Assembly (NCBI GenBank): GCA_026126105.1
Contig: JAHCJV010000021.1
Coordinates: 1 to 64,000, forward strand
Direction: 5' to 3'
Length of the DNA: 64,000 bases
Origin: Enhydrobacter sp.
GTDB lineage: Bacteria; Pseudomonadota; Alphaproteobacteria; Reyranellales; Reyranellaceae
A program made the position numbers and the translations under genes. The notes under the pieces were generated by a model. It was not told where the DNA came from. It worked only from the letters and a program-made list of their open reading frames with translations, and made no database searches. Below are positions 46,008-54,066 of this stretch, piece by piece (the stretch's first letter is position 1; each line of letters starts with the position of its first letter).

Positions 46008-47159
46008 ATGCGCCTGTTTCGGCGAAAAGCTGGCTGGCTGGTCGGCGGGCTCTGTTGTGTGGCGCTCGTTGCGAGCCTGGTCGCTGTAGGATATTTCCAT
46101 CGCGCGCTCGAGCGGACGGAAAGCGAAATCGCAACCTTGCGCAGCGAAGCGACTCGCCTGGCCCAAATGCATGCCGGGCGTTCGGCGCAGGATCGCGCCC
46201 TGCTGGAGCAGGTCGGCCGTGAGCTGGCGCAATCCTCCGTCGAGCGCGAGGCGGCGACGGCAGACATCGAGGCGCAGGCGCAGATCGTAGCCGCTCAAGA
46301 AGCCCGCATCGAACAGCTCGAGGCCGAGCGTGACACGGCGGTCCAGTATGCCGCGGAGCAGGTACGGCGCGCCGTCGACCGCCGCGCAATGCTGGAGAAC
46401 GCGGTCAACGATCGCGTGCAGGCAATCCAGGAACGTGACGAGGCGACGGCCATGCGCGACGCGACGCTGATCGAGACCCGCAAGGTCTTGCGCCAGCTCG
46501 ACGCGGAAACAAGGGCCACCATTGCCGACATCGAAAAGATAATCGTCGCGACCGGCCTCGAGCCCAGTCGCGTCGTACCCGAGCCGAACCGGATACGCCG
46601 CGTCGGCGCGCGCGGCGGCCCTTATATTCCCTGGAAGGCGCAGGTGGCGTTGGCTGAGCACTCCGAGTCAAGCCAGTTGCAAACGCTGACGCAGCAACTC
46701 GAGAAGCTCAAGGCGCTGCGCGACGTCATGGTGCGGCTGCCGCTCGTCGCTCCGGTGACGCATGCGATCCTGTCGGACGGCTTCGGCTACCGGCGCGATC
46801 CGGTCAATGGCGGCGGCGCGCGGCATGAAGGGCTCGACTTGCGCGCGGTGCGCGACTCGGCCGTCATCGCACCGGCGGCGGGCACGGTGGTCGCGGCGGG
46901 ATGGGACGGCGCATTCGGCAACCTGATCCAGATCGACCACGGCTTCGGCGTGGTCTCGCGTTACGCCCATCTCTCCCGCATGCTGGTCCGCAAGGGCGAC
47001 GTCGTGGCGCGGAACGAGCAGATCGGCGTGGTCGGCGCGACCGGCCGCGCAACCGGTGTGCACCTGCATTACGAAATCTGGGTCGACGGCCAGCCGCGCG
47101 ATCCGATGCGATTCCTGACCGCTGTTTCCCGGCCAGTCGTCGGCTTCGTCCATCAGTAG
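46008..47159 (+). CDS. M23-family (LytM) peptidase with coiled coil
   Basis: A 383-residue membrane-anchored protein. Helix at residues about 10-30 (GWLVGGLCCVALVASLVAVG), long coiled coil to about residue 175, and a C-terminal LytM domain: GFGYRRDPVNGG, His/Asp in RHEGLDLRA and HLHYEIW supply the zinc ligands. It would cleave peptidoglycan cross-links or activate amidases in the periplasm, like EnvC/NlpD-type or MepM-type factors. The complete zinc set suggests an active enzyme. Confidence 0.9.
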   Translation: MRLFRRKAGWLVGGLCCVALVASLVAVGYFHRALERTESEIATLRSEATRLAQMHAGRSAQDRALLEQVGRELAQSSVEREAATADIEAQAQIVAAQEARIEQLEAERDTAVQYAAEQVRRAVDRRAMLENAVNDRVQAIQERDEATAMRDATLIETRKVLRQLDAETRATIADIEKIIVATGLEPSRVVPEPNRIRRVGARGGPYIPWKAQVALAEHSESSQLQTLTQQLEKLKALRDVMVRLPLVAPVTHAILSDGFGYRRDPVNGGGARHEGLDLRAVRDSAVIAPAAGTVVAAGWDGAFGNLIQIDHGFGVVSRYAHLSRMLVRKGDVVARNEQIGVVGATGRATGVHLHYEIWVDGQPRDPMRFLTAVSRPVVGFVHQ

Positions 47160-47356
47160 GTCGGCGGACATATGGACGTCATGGGCCGCAGACGCGATGA
47201 TGCCGGCGGCGGAGCGCGGCACAGCTCGGCGCCGGCTCGATCCTGATCCTGCCAGACGCCTGCAACCTGCAGCTCAGGCAGGAAGCGCCGACGATGCCGC
47301 GCTGCCGAGGGCGGCCGGCATTTCGATCGGCGGCGTACAGTAAGAGGACGGAGACG

Positions 47357-49261
47357 ATGGCGACGGGCGATATCTACCGCGCGCTTCATGCGCGGTCGTT
47401 GAAGGATCCGGAGGGATTCTGGGCCGAGCAGGCGGAGGCGATCGACTGGAGCAGGCGGTGGGACACGGTGCTCGATTCGTCCAATCCGCCGTTCTACCGC
47501 TGGTTCGCGGGCGGCGAGCTCAATGCCTGCCACAACGCGCTCGACCGTCATGTCGAAGGCGGGCGCGCGGAGCAGACGGCCCTTATCTACGACTCGCCGG
47601 TCACCGGCACCAAGACGCGCTTCACCTATCGCGCGCTGCGCGACCGCGTGGCGGCGATCGCCGGGATGATCGCGGCCGAGGGCGTGGGCAAGGGCGACCG
47701 GGTCATCATCTACATGCCGATGATCCCGGAAGCGGTGATGGCGATGCTCGCCTGCGCGCGGCTGGGCGCAGTGCATTCCGTGGTGTTCGGCGGGTTCGCG
47801 GCCAAGGAGCTGGCGAGCCGCATCGACGACTGCAATCCCAAGCTTGTGCTGACCGCGTCGTGCGGCATCGAGCCCAACCGCATCGTCCACTACAAGCCGC
47901 TGCTCGACCAGGCGATCGAGATGGCGGTGCACAAGGTGCCGAGGGTCATTCTTCTTCAGCGCCCGCAAGGCGAGGCAACGATGGTGGCGGGTCGCGACCT
48001 CGACTGGGTCGAGACGGTGAAGGACGCCACGCCGCACGGCTGCGTGCCGGTGCAGGCGACCGACCCGCTCTACATCCTCTACACATCGGGCACGACGGGC
48101 TATCCCAAGGGCGTGGTGCGCGACACCGGCGGCTACTGCGTGGCGCTCCATTGGTCGATGAAGAACCTTTACGGCGTCAAGCCGGGAGAGGTCTACTGGT
48201 GCGCGTCGGACGTGGGCTGGGTGGTCGGCCACAGCTATATCGTCTACGGCCCGCTGATCTACGGCGCGACGACCATCCTCTACGAGGGCAAGCCGGTCGG
48301 CACGCCCGACGCCGGTGCTTTCTGGCGCGTGATCTCCGAGCACAAGGCGATGGCGCTGTTCACCGCGCCGACCGCCTTCCGCGCCATCAAGCGCGAGGAC
48401 CCCGACGGCAAGCTCCTGAAGCAGTACGACCTTTCCGGCTTCCGCACGCTGTTCCTCGCCGGCGAGCGTGGCGACCCCCCGACCGTCGAATGGGCGCAGA
48501 AGCTGCTCGGTGTCCGCGTCGTCGATCACTGGTGGCAGACCGAGACCGGCTGGGCGATCTGCGGCAACTTCGAGGGCCTCGATCCGATGCCGGTCAAGCT
48601 TGGCTCGACCTCGGTCCCGTCGCCCGGCTGGCAGCTCGAGGTGATGGACGACCAGGGGCGGCCGATGAAGCCGGGCGAGGTCGGGGCGCTGGCGGCGAAG
48701 CTGCCACTGCCGCCGGGCACTTTCCCGACGCTGTGGAACGCCGCCGAGCGCTACAGGCAGGGCTACATGACGGAGTTCCCCGGCTACTACAAAACCGGGG
48801 ACGCCGGCTTCATCGACGAGGACGGCTATGTCTCGGTGATGACGCGGGTCGACGACGTAATCAACGTCGCGGGCCATCGCCTGTCGACCGGCCAGATCGA
48901 GGAAGTGCTGGGCAGCCACAACGACGTCGCCGAATGCGCCGTGATCGGCGTGGCCGACGAGCTGAAGGGCCAGGTGCCGCTCGGACTGCTGGTGCTGAAG
49001 GCGGGCGTCAACAAGCCGAACGAGGAGATCGTCGGCGACGTGGTCCGGATGGTGCGCGACCGTATCGGCCCCGTCGCCTTCTTCAAGTCGGCGCTGGTGG
49101 TGCAGCGCCTGCCCAAGACCCGCTCCGGCAAGATCCTGCGCGGCACGATGCAGAAGATGGCCGACAACCAGCCCTGGACCATGCCCGCCACGATCGAGGA
49201 CCCGGTCGTGCTGGACGAGATCAAGGGCGGGTTGAAGAGCGCAGGTTACGCTAAGTTGTAA
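47357..49261 (+). CDS. prpE: Propionate-CoA ligase
   Basis: A 634-residue acyl-CoA synthetase of the acetyl/propionyl type. ATP-binding motif YTSGTTGYPKG, adenylation core DHWWQTETGWAICGN, hinge YYKTGDAGFIDEDGY and the acetylatable Lys in PKTRSGKILRG. The whole product and the SDVGWVVGHSYIVYGPL segment fit PrpE better than acetyl-CoA synthetase. It activates propionate for the methylcitrate or methylmalonyl route. ATG at 47357 follows GGACGGAG. No prpBCD genes are adjacent. Confidence 0.9.
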   Translation: MATGDIYRALHARSLKDPEGFWAEQAEAIDWSRRWDTVLDSSNPPFYRWFAGGELNACHNALDRHVEGGRAEQTALIYDSPVTGTKTRFTYRALRDRVAAIAGMIAAEGVGKGDRVIIYMPMIPEAVMAMLACARLGAVHSVVFGGFAAKELASRIDDCNPKLVLTASCGIEPNRIVHYKPLLDQAIEMAVHKVPRVILLQRPQGEATMVAGRDLDWVETVKDATPHGCVPVQATDPLYILYTSGTTGYPKGVVRDTGGYCVALHWSMKNLYGVKPGEVYWCASDVGWVVGHSYIVYGPLIYGATTILYEGKPVGTPDAGAFWRVISEHKAMALFTAPTAFRAIKREDPDGKLLKQYDLSGFRTLFLAGERGDPPTVEWAQKLLGVRVVDHWWQTETGWAICGNFEGLDPMPVKLGSTSVPSPGWQLEVMDDQGRPMKPGEVGALAAKLPLPPGTFPTLWNAAERYRQGYMTEFPGYYKTGDAGFIDEDGYVSVMTRVDDVINVAGHRLSTGQIEEVLGSHNDVAECAVIGVADELKGQVPLGLLVLKAGVNKPNEEIVGDVVRMVRDRIGPVAFFKSALVVQRLPKTRSGKILRGTMQKMADNQPWTMPATIEDPVVLDEIKGGLKSAGYAKL

Positions 49262-49338
49262 TCCTGAGCGAAGCGAAGGATCTCACGTCTGCAACAGGTT
49301 CGTCGGTCGTACCCTTGGGTCCTTCGCGGCGCTCAGGA
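49262..49338. repeat. Intergenic inverted repeat (REP-like)
   Basis: Two arms, 49262-49280 and 49320-49338, match as inverted repeats at 17 of 19 positions (TCCTGAGCG, two variable bases, GCGAAGGA), with a 39-base spacer. The left arm begins one base after the prpE stop and the right arm ends 20 bases before the hydroxyacyl-CoA dehydrogenase start. Arms of this kind recur as dispersed intergenic repeats in alphaproteobacteria. Confidence 0.7.
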
Positions 49339-49357
49339 CGACAGAATGGAGAAAAGC

Positions 49358-50872
49358 ATGACTCTCGACATCAACCGCCCCGATCTCACCGTGGGCGTGG
49401 TCGGCACGGGCGCGATGGGGCGCGGGATTGCGCAAGTGACGGCGCAGGGTGGCATCAAGGCCCTCATGTATGATGCTGCCGCGGGCGGTGCGGCCAAGGC
49501 GAAGGCGGGCATTCTCGAGACGCTGAAGGGGCTCGTGGCCAAAGGGCGGTTAACCGAAGCCGACCTGGCAAAGACCGAAGCCAATCTCGGCATCGCCGAG
49601 ACGCTCGCGGACCTCAAGGGCTGCCACGTCGTCGTCGAGGCAGTATTCGAGAATCTCGAGGTCAAGCAGAAGCTGTTCGGCGAGCTCGAGGCCGTCGTCG
49701 CGCCCGACTGCATCCTCGCGTCGAACACTTCATCGATCCGCATCGCCTCGATCGCGCGCTCGCTGAAGCAGCGCGACCGCGTCTGCGGCATGCATTATTT
49801 CAATCCCGTACCGCTGATGAAGCTGGTGGAAGTGATCCGCGCCGCCGACACCGCGCAATGGGTGGTCGACGCCATGGTGGCGCTGGGCAAGCGGCAGACC
49901 CGCGTTCCGGTGGTCGTGGGCGATACCCCGGGCTTCCTGGTCAATCTCGGCGGCACGGCGATCGGCACCGAGGGCCTTCGCATCTACCAGGAGGGCCGGG
50001 CGAGCGTCGCCGCAGTCGATGCGGTTATGCGCGACTCGTGCGGCTTCCGCATGGGCCCCTTCGAGCTGATGGACCTCACCGGCATCGACGTGAACTTCCC
50101 GGCGCGCAAGATCATCTACGAAGGCTTCTTCCACGACCGGCGCATGACGCCCAGCCCGTATCACGAGAGCCTCTATGCGGCGGGCAAGCTCGGCCGCAAG
50201 ACCGGCGGCGGCTGGTACGGCTACGACGCCAAGGGCGCGAAGATCGATCCCGGCGCGGATCATCTGCCCTCGGTGCAACCGGCGCCGAGCGCGGTGGTGA
50301 TGGACAGCCACAACGAGAAGCTGATCGCGCTCCTCGTCGCGGCAGGCTGCAACATGCTCGCGGCCGACGACGGCAAGAGCCCGATCCTGGTGGTGCCGAT
50401 CGGCAAGGACGCCACGACCACGGCCATCGAGCGTGAGATCGATCCGACGCGCACCGTTGCGGTCGACCTCACCGGCGACGCCAGCAAACGCATCACGATC
50501 ATGATGCCGCCGAACGGCGACCCGCTGGTGCGCGACGCGGCGGCGGCGATGTTCGCCAAGGCCGGGACGAAGGTGACCGTGATCAAGGACTCGCCCGGCT
50601 TCATCGCCCAGCGGATGGTCGCGATGATCGCCAATCTCGGCTGCGAGATGGCTATGATCGGCATCGCCTCGGCCGCCGACGTCGACACCGCGATGACGCT
50701 CGGCCTCAACTATCCGCGCGGGCCTCTCGCGCTGGCCGACTGGCTGGGCGTGCAGAACTGCCACGAGATCCTGGTGCAGCTCCAGGCCATCACCGGCGAC
50801 GACCGCTACCGGCCGAGCCAGTGGCTGCGCCGCCGCGCGATGCTTGGGATGAGTGCTACGACGCCGGAGTAG
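49358..50872 (+). CDS. 3-Hydroxyacyl-CoA dehydrogenase, two C-terminal domains (PaaH-like)
   Basis: A 504-residue NAD-dependent dehydrogenase. Rossmann motif VGVVGTGAMGRGIAQ at residues 11-25, catalytic segment GMHYFNPVPLMKLVEVI with the His, first 3HCDH C-terminal domain to about 300, and a second one near the end (SPGFIAQRMVAMIANLGCEM). This double C-terminal architecture is that of PaaH/PaaC-type 3-hydroxyadipyl-CoA dehydrogenases, but a general role in beta-oxidation is equally possible. ATG at 49358 follows GGAGAAAAGC. No other phenylacetate genes are nearby. Confidence 0.88.
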   Translation: MTLDINRPDLTVGVVGTGAMGRGIAQVTAQGGIKALMYDAAAGGAAKAKAGILETLKGLVAKGRLTEADLAKTEANLGIAETLADLKGCHVVVEAVFENLEVKQKLFGELEAVVAPDCILASNTSSIRIASIARSLKQRDRVCGMHYFNPVPLMKLVEVIRAADTAQWVVDAMVALGKRQTRVPVVVGDTPGFLVNLGGTAIGTEGLRIYQEGRASVAAVDAVMRDSCGFRMGPFELMDLTGIDVNFPARKIIYEGFFHDRRMTPSPYHESLYAAGKLGRKTGGGWYGYDAKGAKIDPGADHLPSVQPAPSAVVMDSHNEKLIALLVAAGCNMLAADDGKSPILVVPIGKDATTTAIEREIDPTRTVAVDLTGDASKRITIMMPPNGDPLVRDAAAAMFAKAGTKVTVIKDSPGFIAQRMVAMIANLGCEMAMIGIASAADVDTAMTLGLNYPRGPLALADWLGVQNCHEILVQLQAITGDDRYRPSQWLRRRAMLGMSATTPE

Positions 50873-50879
50873 GCTGTCG

Positions 50880-51479
50880 ATGATCAGGAAAGAGATCGCT
50901 GCTGGCATCGTCGAGGTCTTCAAGCCTCGAGGTCGTTTGCGGCGGGCCGTCAGACGGCATGTCCTGGGAGTCTGGCGATTTCTCTTCGTCGTCCACATTC
51001 TGGCGTTCCTGCTCATTTGCCCGGTCGCCATGGTCGGTATCTTCTTCGCGCGGGAGACTGATTTGGGGAACTGGGCGGTGCTGCCGACATTTGGGGTGAC
51101 GCTGGCACTCATACTTGCCCACCGCGGTATCAATCGATGGGCCGATCGTCGGATGGCGCGGCGATTTACGAAACTCGGACTCGAGCTCGATTCCAAGGCG
51201 ACATTCGAGGTTACCGCCAGCGGGCTCGTAATCTCCACGGAGGCCGTGTCATCGACGGTGGCCTGGAGAAGCATCACCAAGGTTTGGCGAGAGAAGGGCG
51301 ATTGGGTGCTGCTGCTGCGCACTGGTGCTGCTGTTGTCCTGCCGCCTTACATCTTTGAGAGTGACGAGGCGGAGTGGGCGTTCATGACCCTCCTGTTCGA
51401 TATGATCGATCCCGAAGTGCGTGCACGGAGCCGCCAGGTAAACGCCTTCGAAGGCCCCGGACCGGTAGCGCGTGTATGA
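50880..51479 (+). CDS. YcxB-like membrane protein
   Basis: A 199-residue protein with an Arg-rich N-terminus, two membrane helices (FLFVVHILAFLLICPVAMVG and WAVLPTFGVTLALILAH), and a C-terminal YcxB-like domain (FEVTASGLVISTEAVSSTVA, then ITKVWREKGDWVLLL and VLPPYIFESDE). The ATG at 50880 begins with MIRKEIAAGIVEVF. It follows the dehydrogenase gene by 7 bases. Function unknown. Confidence 0.7.
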   Translation: MIRKEIAAGIVEVFKPRGRLRRAVRRHVLGVWRFLFVVHILAFLLICPVAMVGIFFARETDLGNWAVLPTFGVTLALILAHRGINRWADRRMARRFTKLGLELDSKATFEVTASGLVISTEAVSSTVAWRSITKVWREKGDWVLLLRTGAAVVLPPYIFESDEAEWAFMTLLFDMIDPEVRARSRQVNAFEGPGPVARV

Positions 51480-51531
51480 AGACCGTACGGCTCCGTCGGC
51501 TGCTCTTATTTTTGCCGGCGATTCGTGCAGC

Positions 51532-52749
51532 TCACGCCCGAGCCTCCCTAGCCAGCGTGCCTGCCGTCGTGTCGCGAATCGGGAAGTGCAACAGCGCCGC
51601 GACGGCGCCCGAGGCCGCCGTCAGGATCCAGATCGCGGCGTAGGAGCCGGTGAGGTCGAGCACGAAGCCGCCGGACCACGCGCCGAGGAACGAGCCGATC
51701 TGGTGGCTGAAGAAGCAGACACCGAACAGCGTCCCGAGGTGGCCGGTGCCGAACACCTTGGCCACCCAGCCGCTGGTCAGCGGCACGGTGCCGAGCCAGG
51801 TCAGGCCCATCACGGCGGCAAAAATCGTGACCGACGCGGTGCTCTTGGGCATCACGAAGAAGACCGCGATCGCCACACCGCGGATCAGGTAGAGCCAGCC
51901 CAGCACCATCTGCTGGCGGAAACGGCCGCCCAGCCAGCCGCAGGCCCAGCTGCCGATCATGTTGAACAGGCCGATCAGCGACAGTGCCGTGGCGCCGAGG
52001 CCGATCGGCATGTGGCAGAGCGTCAGGTAGTCCGGCAGGTAGGTCGAGATGAAGGCAAGCTGGAAGCCGCAGGTGAAGAAGCCGAGGGTGAGCAGGCGGT
52101 AGCCGGGATGCCGTAGTGCCTGCACCAGGATTTCGTTCAACGTCGGCGTCTCGAGGCCGGCGACCGACGGTCCCGGGACGGCGGCCCCGCGCCGGTCGAG
52201 CAGCAGGCCGAACGGCCCGGCCGCGAGCAGCAGGCCCGCCAGCGCGAGCAGCGTCGCGGTCAGTCCCCAGCCCTCGAGGGTGACTTGCGCTACCGGCGCC
52301 AGGGTGATCTGGCCGAACGAGCCACCGGCGCCGGCGAGGCCCATCGCCAGGCTGCGCTGCTCGGGCGTTGCGGTGCGGCCGACGGCGGTCAGCACCACGC
52401 CGAACGTCGTGGCGCTCATGCCGAGGCCGACCAGCACGCCCATGCCCAGCATCAGCACGAGTCCCGATGACGTCGCGGCCGTGAGGGCGAGGCCGGACGC
52501 ATAGCTCAGCACGCCCAGCGCGACGATCCGTGCGGCGCCGTGGCGGTCGGCGGCGGCACCGGTGATGGGCTGCGCCAGGCCCCACACGAGGTTATGCAGC
52601 GCGATGGCCAGTGCGATCGTGCTGACCGGGATGCCGCGCTCGACGGCCAGGGGGCCCAGGAGAAGGCCGAATGTCTGGCGTGCGCCCATGGCGGCGCTGA
52701 TGATCACCGATGCGGCGACGACGACGAGGACAAGCCTGCTGCGAACCAT
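51532..52749 (-). CDS. Major facilitator superfamily transporter
   Basis: A 405-residue, twelve-helix MFS protein. First helix LVLVVVAASVIISAAMG followed by RQTFGLLLGPLAVERGIPVS, and the loop-2/3 motif region GAAADRHGAARIVALG. Helix 7 starts after RHPGYRLLTLGFFTCGFQL. It resembles monocarboxylate/oxalate-type MFS proteins (MCT-like). It lies 67 bases downstream of a LysR gene on the same strand, so the regulator probably controls it. Substrate unknown. Confidence 0.85.
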   Translation of the reverse strand: MVRSRLVLVVVAASVIISAAMGARQTFGLLLGPLAVERGIPVSTIALAIALHNLVWGLAQPITGAAADRHGAARIVALGVLSYASGLALTAATSSGLVLMLGMGVLVGLGMSATTFGVVLTAVGRTATPEQRSLAMGLAGAGGSFGQITLAPVAQVTLEGWGLTATLLALAGLLLAAGPFGLLLDRRGAAVPGPSVAGLETPTLNEILVQALRHPGYRLLTLGFFTCGFQLAFISTYLPDYLTLCHMPIGLGATALSLIGLFNMIGSWACGWLGGRFRQQMVLGWLYLIRGVAIAVFFVMPKSTASVTIFAAVMGLTWLGTVPLTSGWVAKVFGTGHLGTLFGVCFFSHQIGSFLGAWSGGFVLDLTGSYAAIWILTAASGAVAALLHFPIRDTTAGTLAREARA

Positions 52750-52816
52750 GCGGCGATCGTGCGCGCCGGCCGGCGCGGTGCCAAAGGAGAAGGACTCGCC
52801 GCCGCTTGAGCGCGGC

Positions 52817-53716
52817 TCACGCGGACTGCGCCGCCTCCGCCTCCGCGATCAGCCAGCGCTTGAAATCGCGCAGCTCGGGGCGGCGCTGTGTTTCCTCGGC
52901 GCTGACCAGCCAGAAGGCGGTTTCCGCGGCGACCGGCTGCTCGGCCAGCCGGACCAGCTCGCCCCCGTCGAGCTCGCGGTCGACCAGCGGGCGACGGCCG
53001 AGAACGATGCCGAGCCCGGCGGTTGCCGCGCCGTAGGCAAGCTCAGCTGTGTCAAAGCGCAGGCCGGCCGTGGTATCGATGTCGCGCAGTCCCCGTACCT
53101 CGAACCAGCTCTGCCACCCCTCGCTCGCGGTGACGAGATGGATCAGCGTCGCGCGCGGCCAGACGATGGCGCCGTCGGTGCCGAGAATGCGCTCGCGATA
53201 GGCCGCGCTGCAGACCGGCACCAATTCCTCGTTCAGGAGCTTCACCCATGACAGACTGCGGCCCGGCGCGCGGCTCATGCGGATCGCGAAGTCGAAACCG
53301 TCGACCGGGAAGCCAACCTGGCGGCGCGAGGTGTCGACGGTGATCCCGACGTCCGGCCAGCGTTCCGTGAAGCGGGGCAGACGCGGCAGCAGCCAGCGCG
53401 ACGCGAAGGTCGGCGCGGCGCTCACCGCGATAGCGCGCTCAACCTGCCGTCCGGGCAGGCGCTGGGTTCCGACCGCGATCAGCGAGAGCGCCTCGCTGAC
53501 GTAGGCGAGATAGTCGGCGCCGGCCGGTGTCAGCGACAGGCCACGCGTTCCGCGCACGAACAGGCGGGTGGCGAGGACTTCTTCGAGCCCGGCGATCGCG
53601 TGGCTGACGGCGCTCGGCGTGAGGTTCAGCTCGGCCGCGGCGAGCTTGAAGGAGCGCAGACGTCCGGCAGCCTCGAACGGGCGCAGCGCGGGCAGGGGCG
53701 GGAGGCGGAGCAACAT
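52817..53716 (-). CDS. LysR-type regulator, GcvA-like
   Basis: A 299-residue LTTR. The winged helix is LPALRPFEAAGRLRSFKLAA followed by AELNLTPSAVSHAIAGLEE and LFVRGTRGLSLTPAG. The effector domain has AIAVSAAPTFASRWLLPRL, the GcvA subgroup marker. ATG at 53716 matches the family start. It is upstream of the MFS transporter on the same strand. Target and inducer are not known. Confidence 0.9.
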   Translation of the reverse strand: MLLRLPPLPALRPFEAAGRLRSFKLAAAELNLTPSAVSHAIAGLEEVLATRLFVRGTRGLSLTPAGADYLAYVSEALSLIAVGTQRLPGRQVERAIAVSAAPTFASRWLLPRLPRFTERWPDVGITVDTSRRQVGFPVDGFDFAIRMSRAPGRSLSWVKLLNEELVPVCSAAYRERILGTDGAIVWPRATLIHLVTASEGWQSWFEVRGLRDIDTTAGLRFDTAELAYGAATAGLGIVLGRRPLVDRELDGGELVRLAEQPVAAETAFWLVSAEETQRRPELRDFKRWLIAEAEAAQSA

Positions 53717-53758
53717 GCCTGCAGGTCTAGCCGACGCGGCGGGAGGGGCTCGCACGAA

Positions 53759-53772
53759 GCCTCGTATGAGGC
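53759..53772. promoter_or_regulatory. Short palindrome upstream of the LysR gene
   Basis: GCCTC at 53759-53763 and GAGGC at 53768-53772 flank GTAT, 43 bases before the LysR start. A LysR-type box is a possibility, but the T-N11-A spacing is not clear. Confidence 0.3.
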
Positions 53773-53925
53773 ACATCAGCCTTCCTCATGCGACGCTATT
53801 GCTGTTGCAGCGGCATTCGTCAGTTCCCAGATGGGCTACGGACTGTTGATTTGCCGATTGGCCGATTCGCACGGCTACGATGCCTAGAAATCGGCGGCGC
53901 CACGTCGCGGGAAGGGAAGGCCACC

Positions 53926-54057
53926 TTGAAGCTTGTCGTCACTGCGCTTGCCCTGCTCGTTGCCACCGTTTGTATCGCCGCATGCGCGGGCGCGCCCGGC
54001 GCTGACGGGCGTTACGCCACCCATGACCGCGGCCAGAACAACCGCGGCTCGCCGTGA
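53926..54057 (+). CDS. Small lipoprotein
   Basis: A 43-residue product with TTG start after AAGGGAAGG. The sequence LKLVVTALALLVATVCIAAC is a lipoprotein signal with lipobox IAAC, followed by a short polar tail of about 24 residues. Such entericidin-like or hypothetical mini-lipoproteins are common. It converges on the patatin gene, whose stop is 10 bases beyond. Confidence 0.5.
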   Translation: MKLVVTALALLVATVCIAACAGAPGADGRYATHDRGQNNRGSP

Positions 54058-54066
54058 GTGCCTGGC

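Noticed and set aside
47200..47343. Possible 47-codon frame in the 196-base gap before prpE
   Set aside because: No ribosome site, low-complexity Ala/Arg composition and no recognisable motif; nothing else is visible in this gap.
47153..48919. 588-codon minus-strand reading frame opposite prpE
   Set aside because: Composition is Arg/His/Leu-rich with no domain; prpE is certain on the other strand.
49730..51322. 530-codon minus-strand reading frame opposite the 3-hydroxyacyl-CoA dehydrogenase and YcxB-like genes
   Set aside because: It spans two good plus-strand genes and shows no domain.
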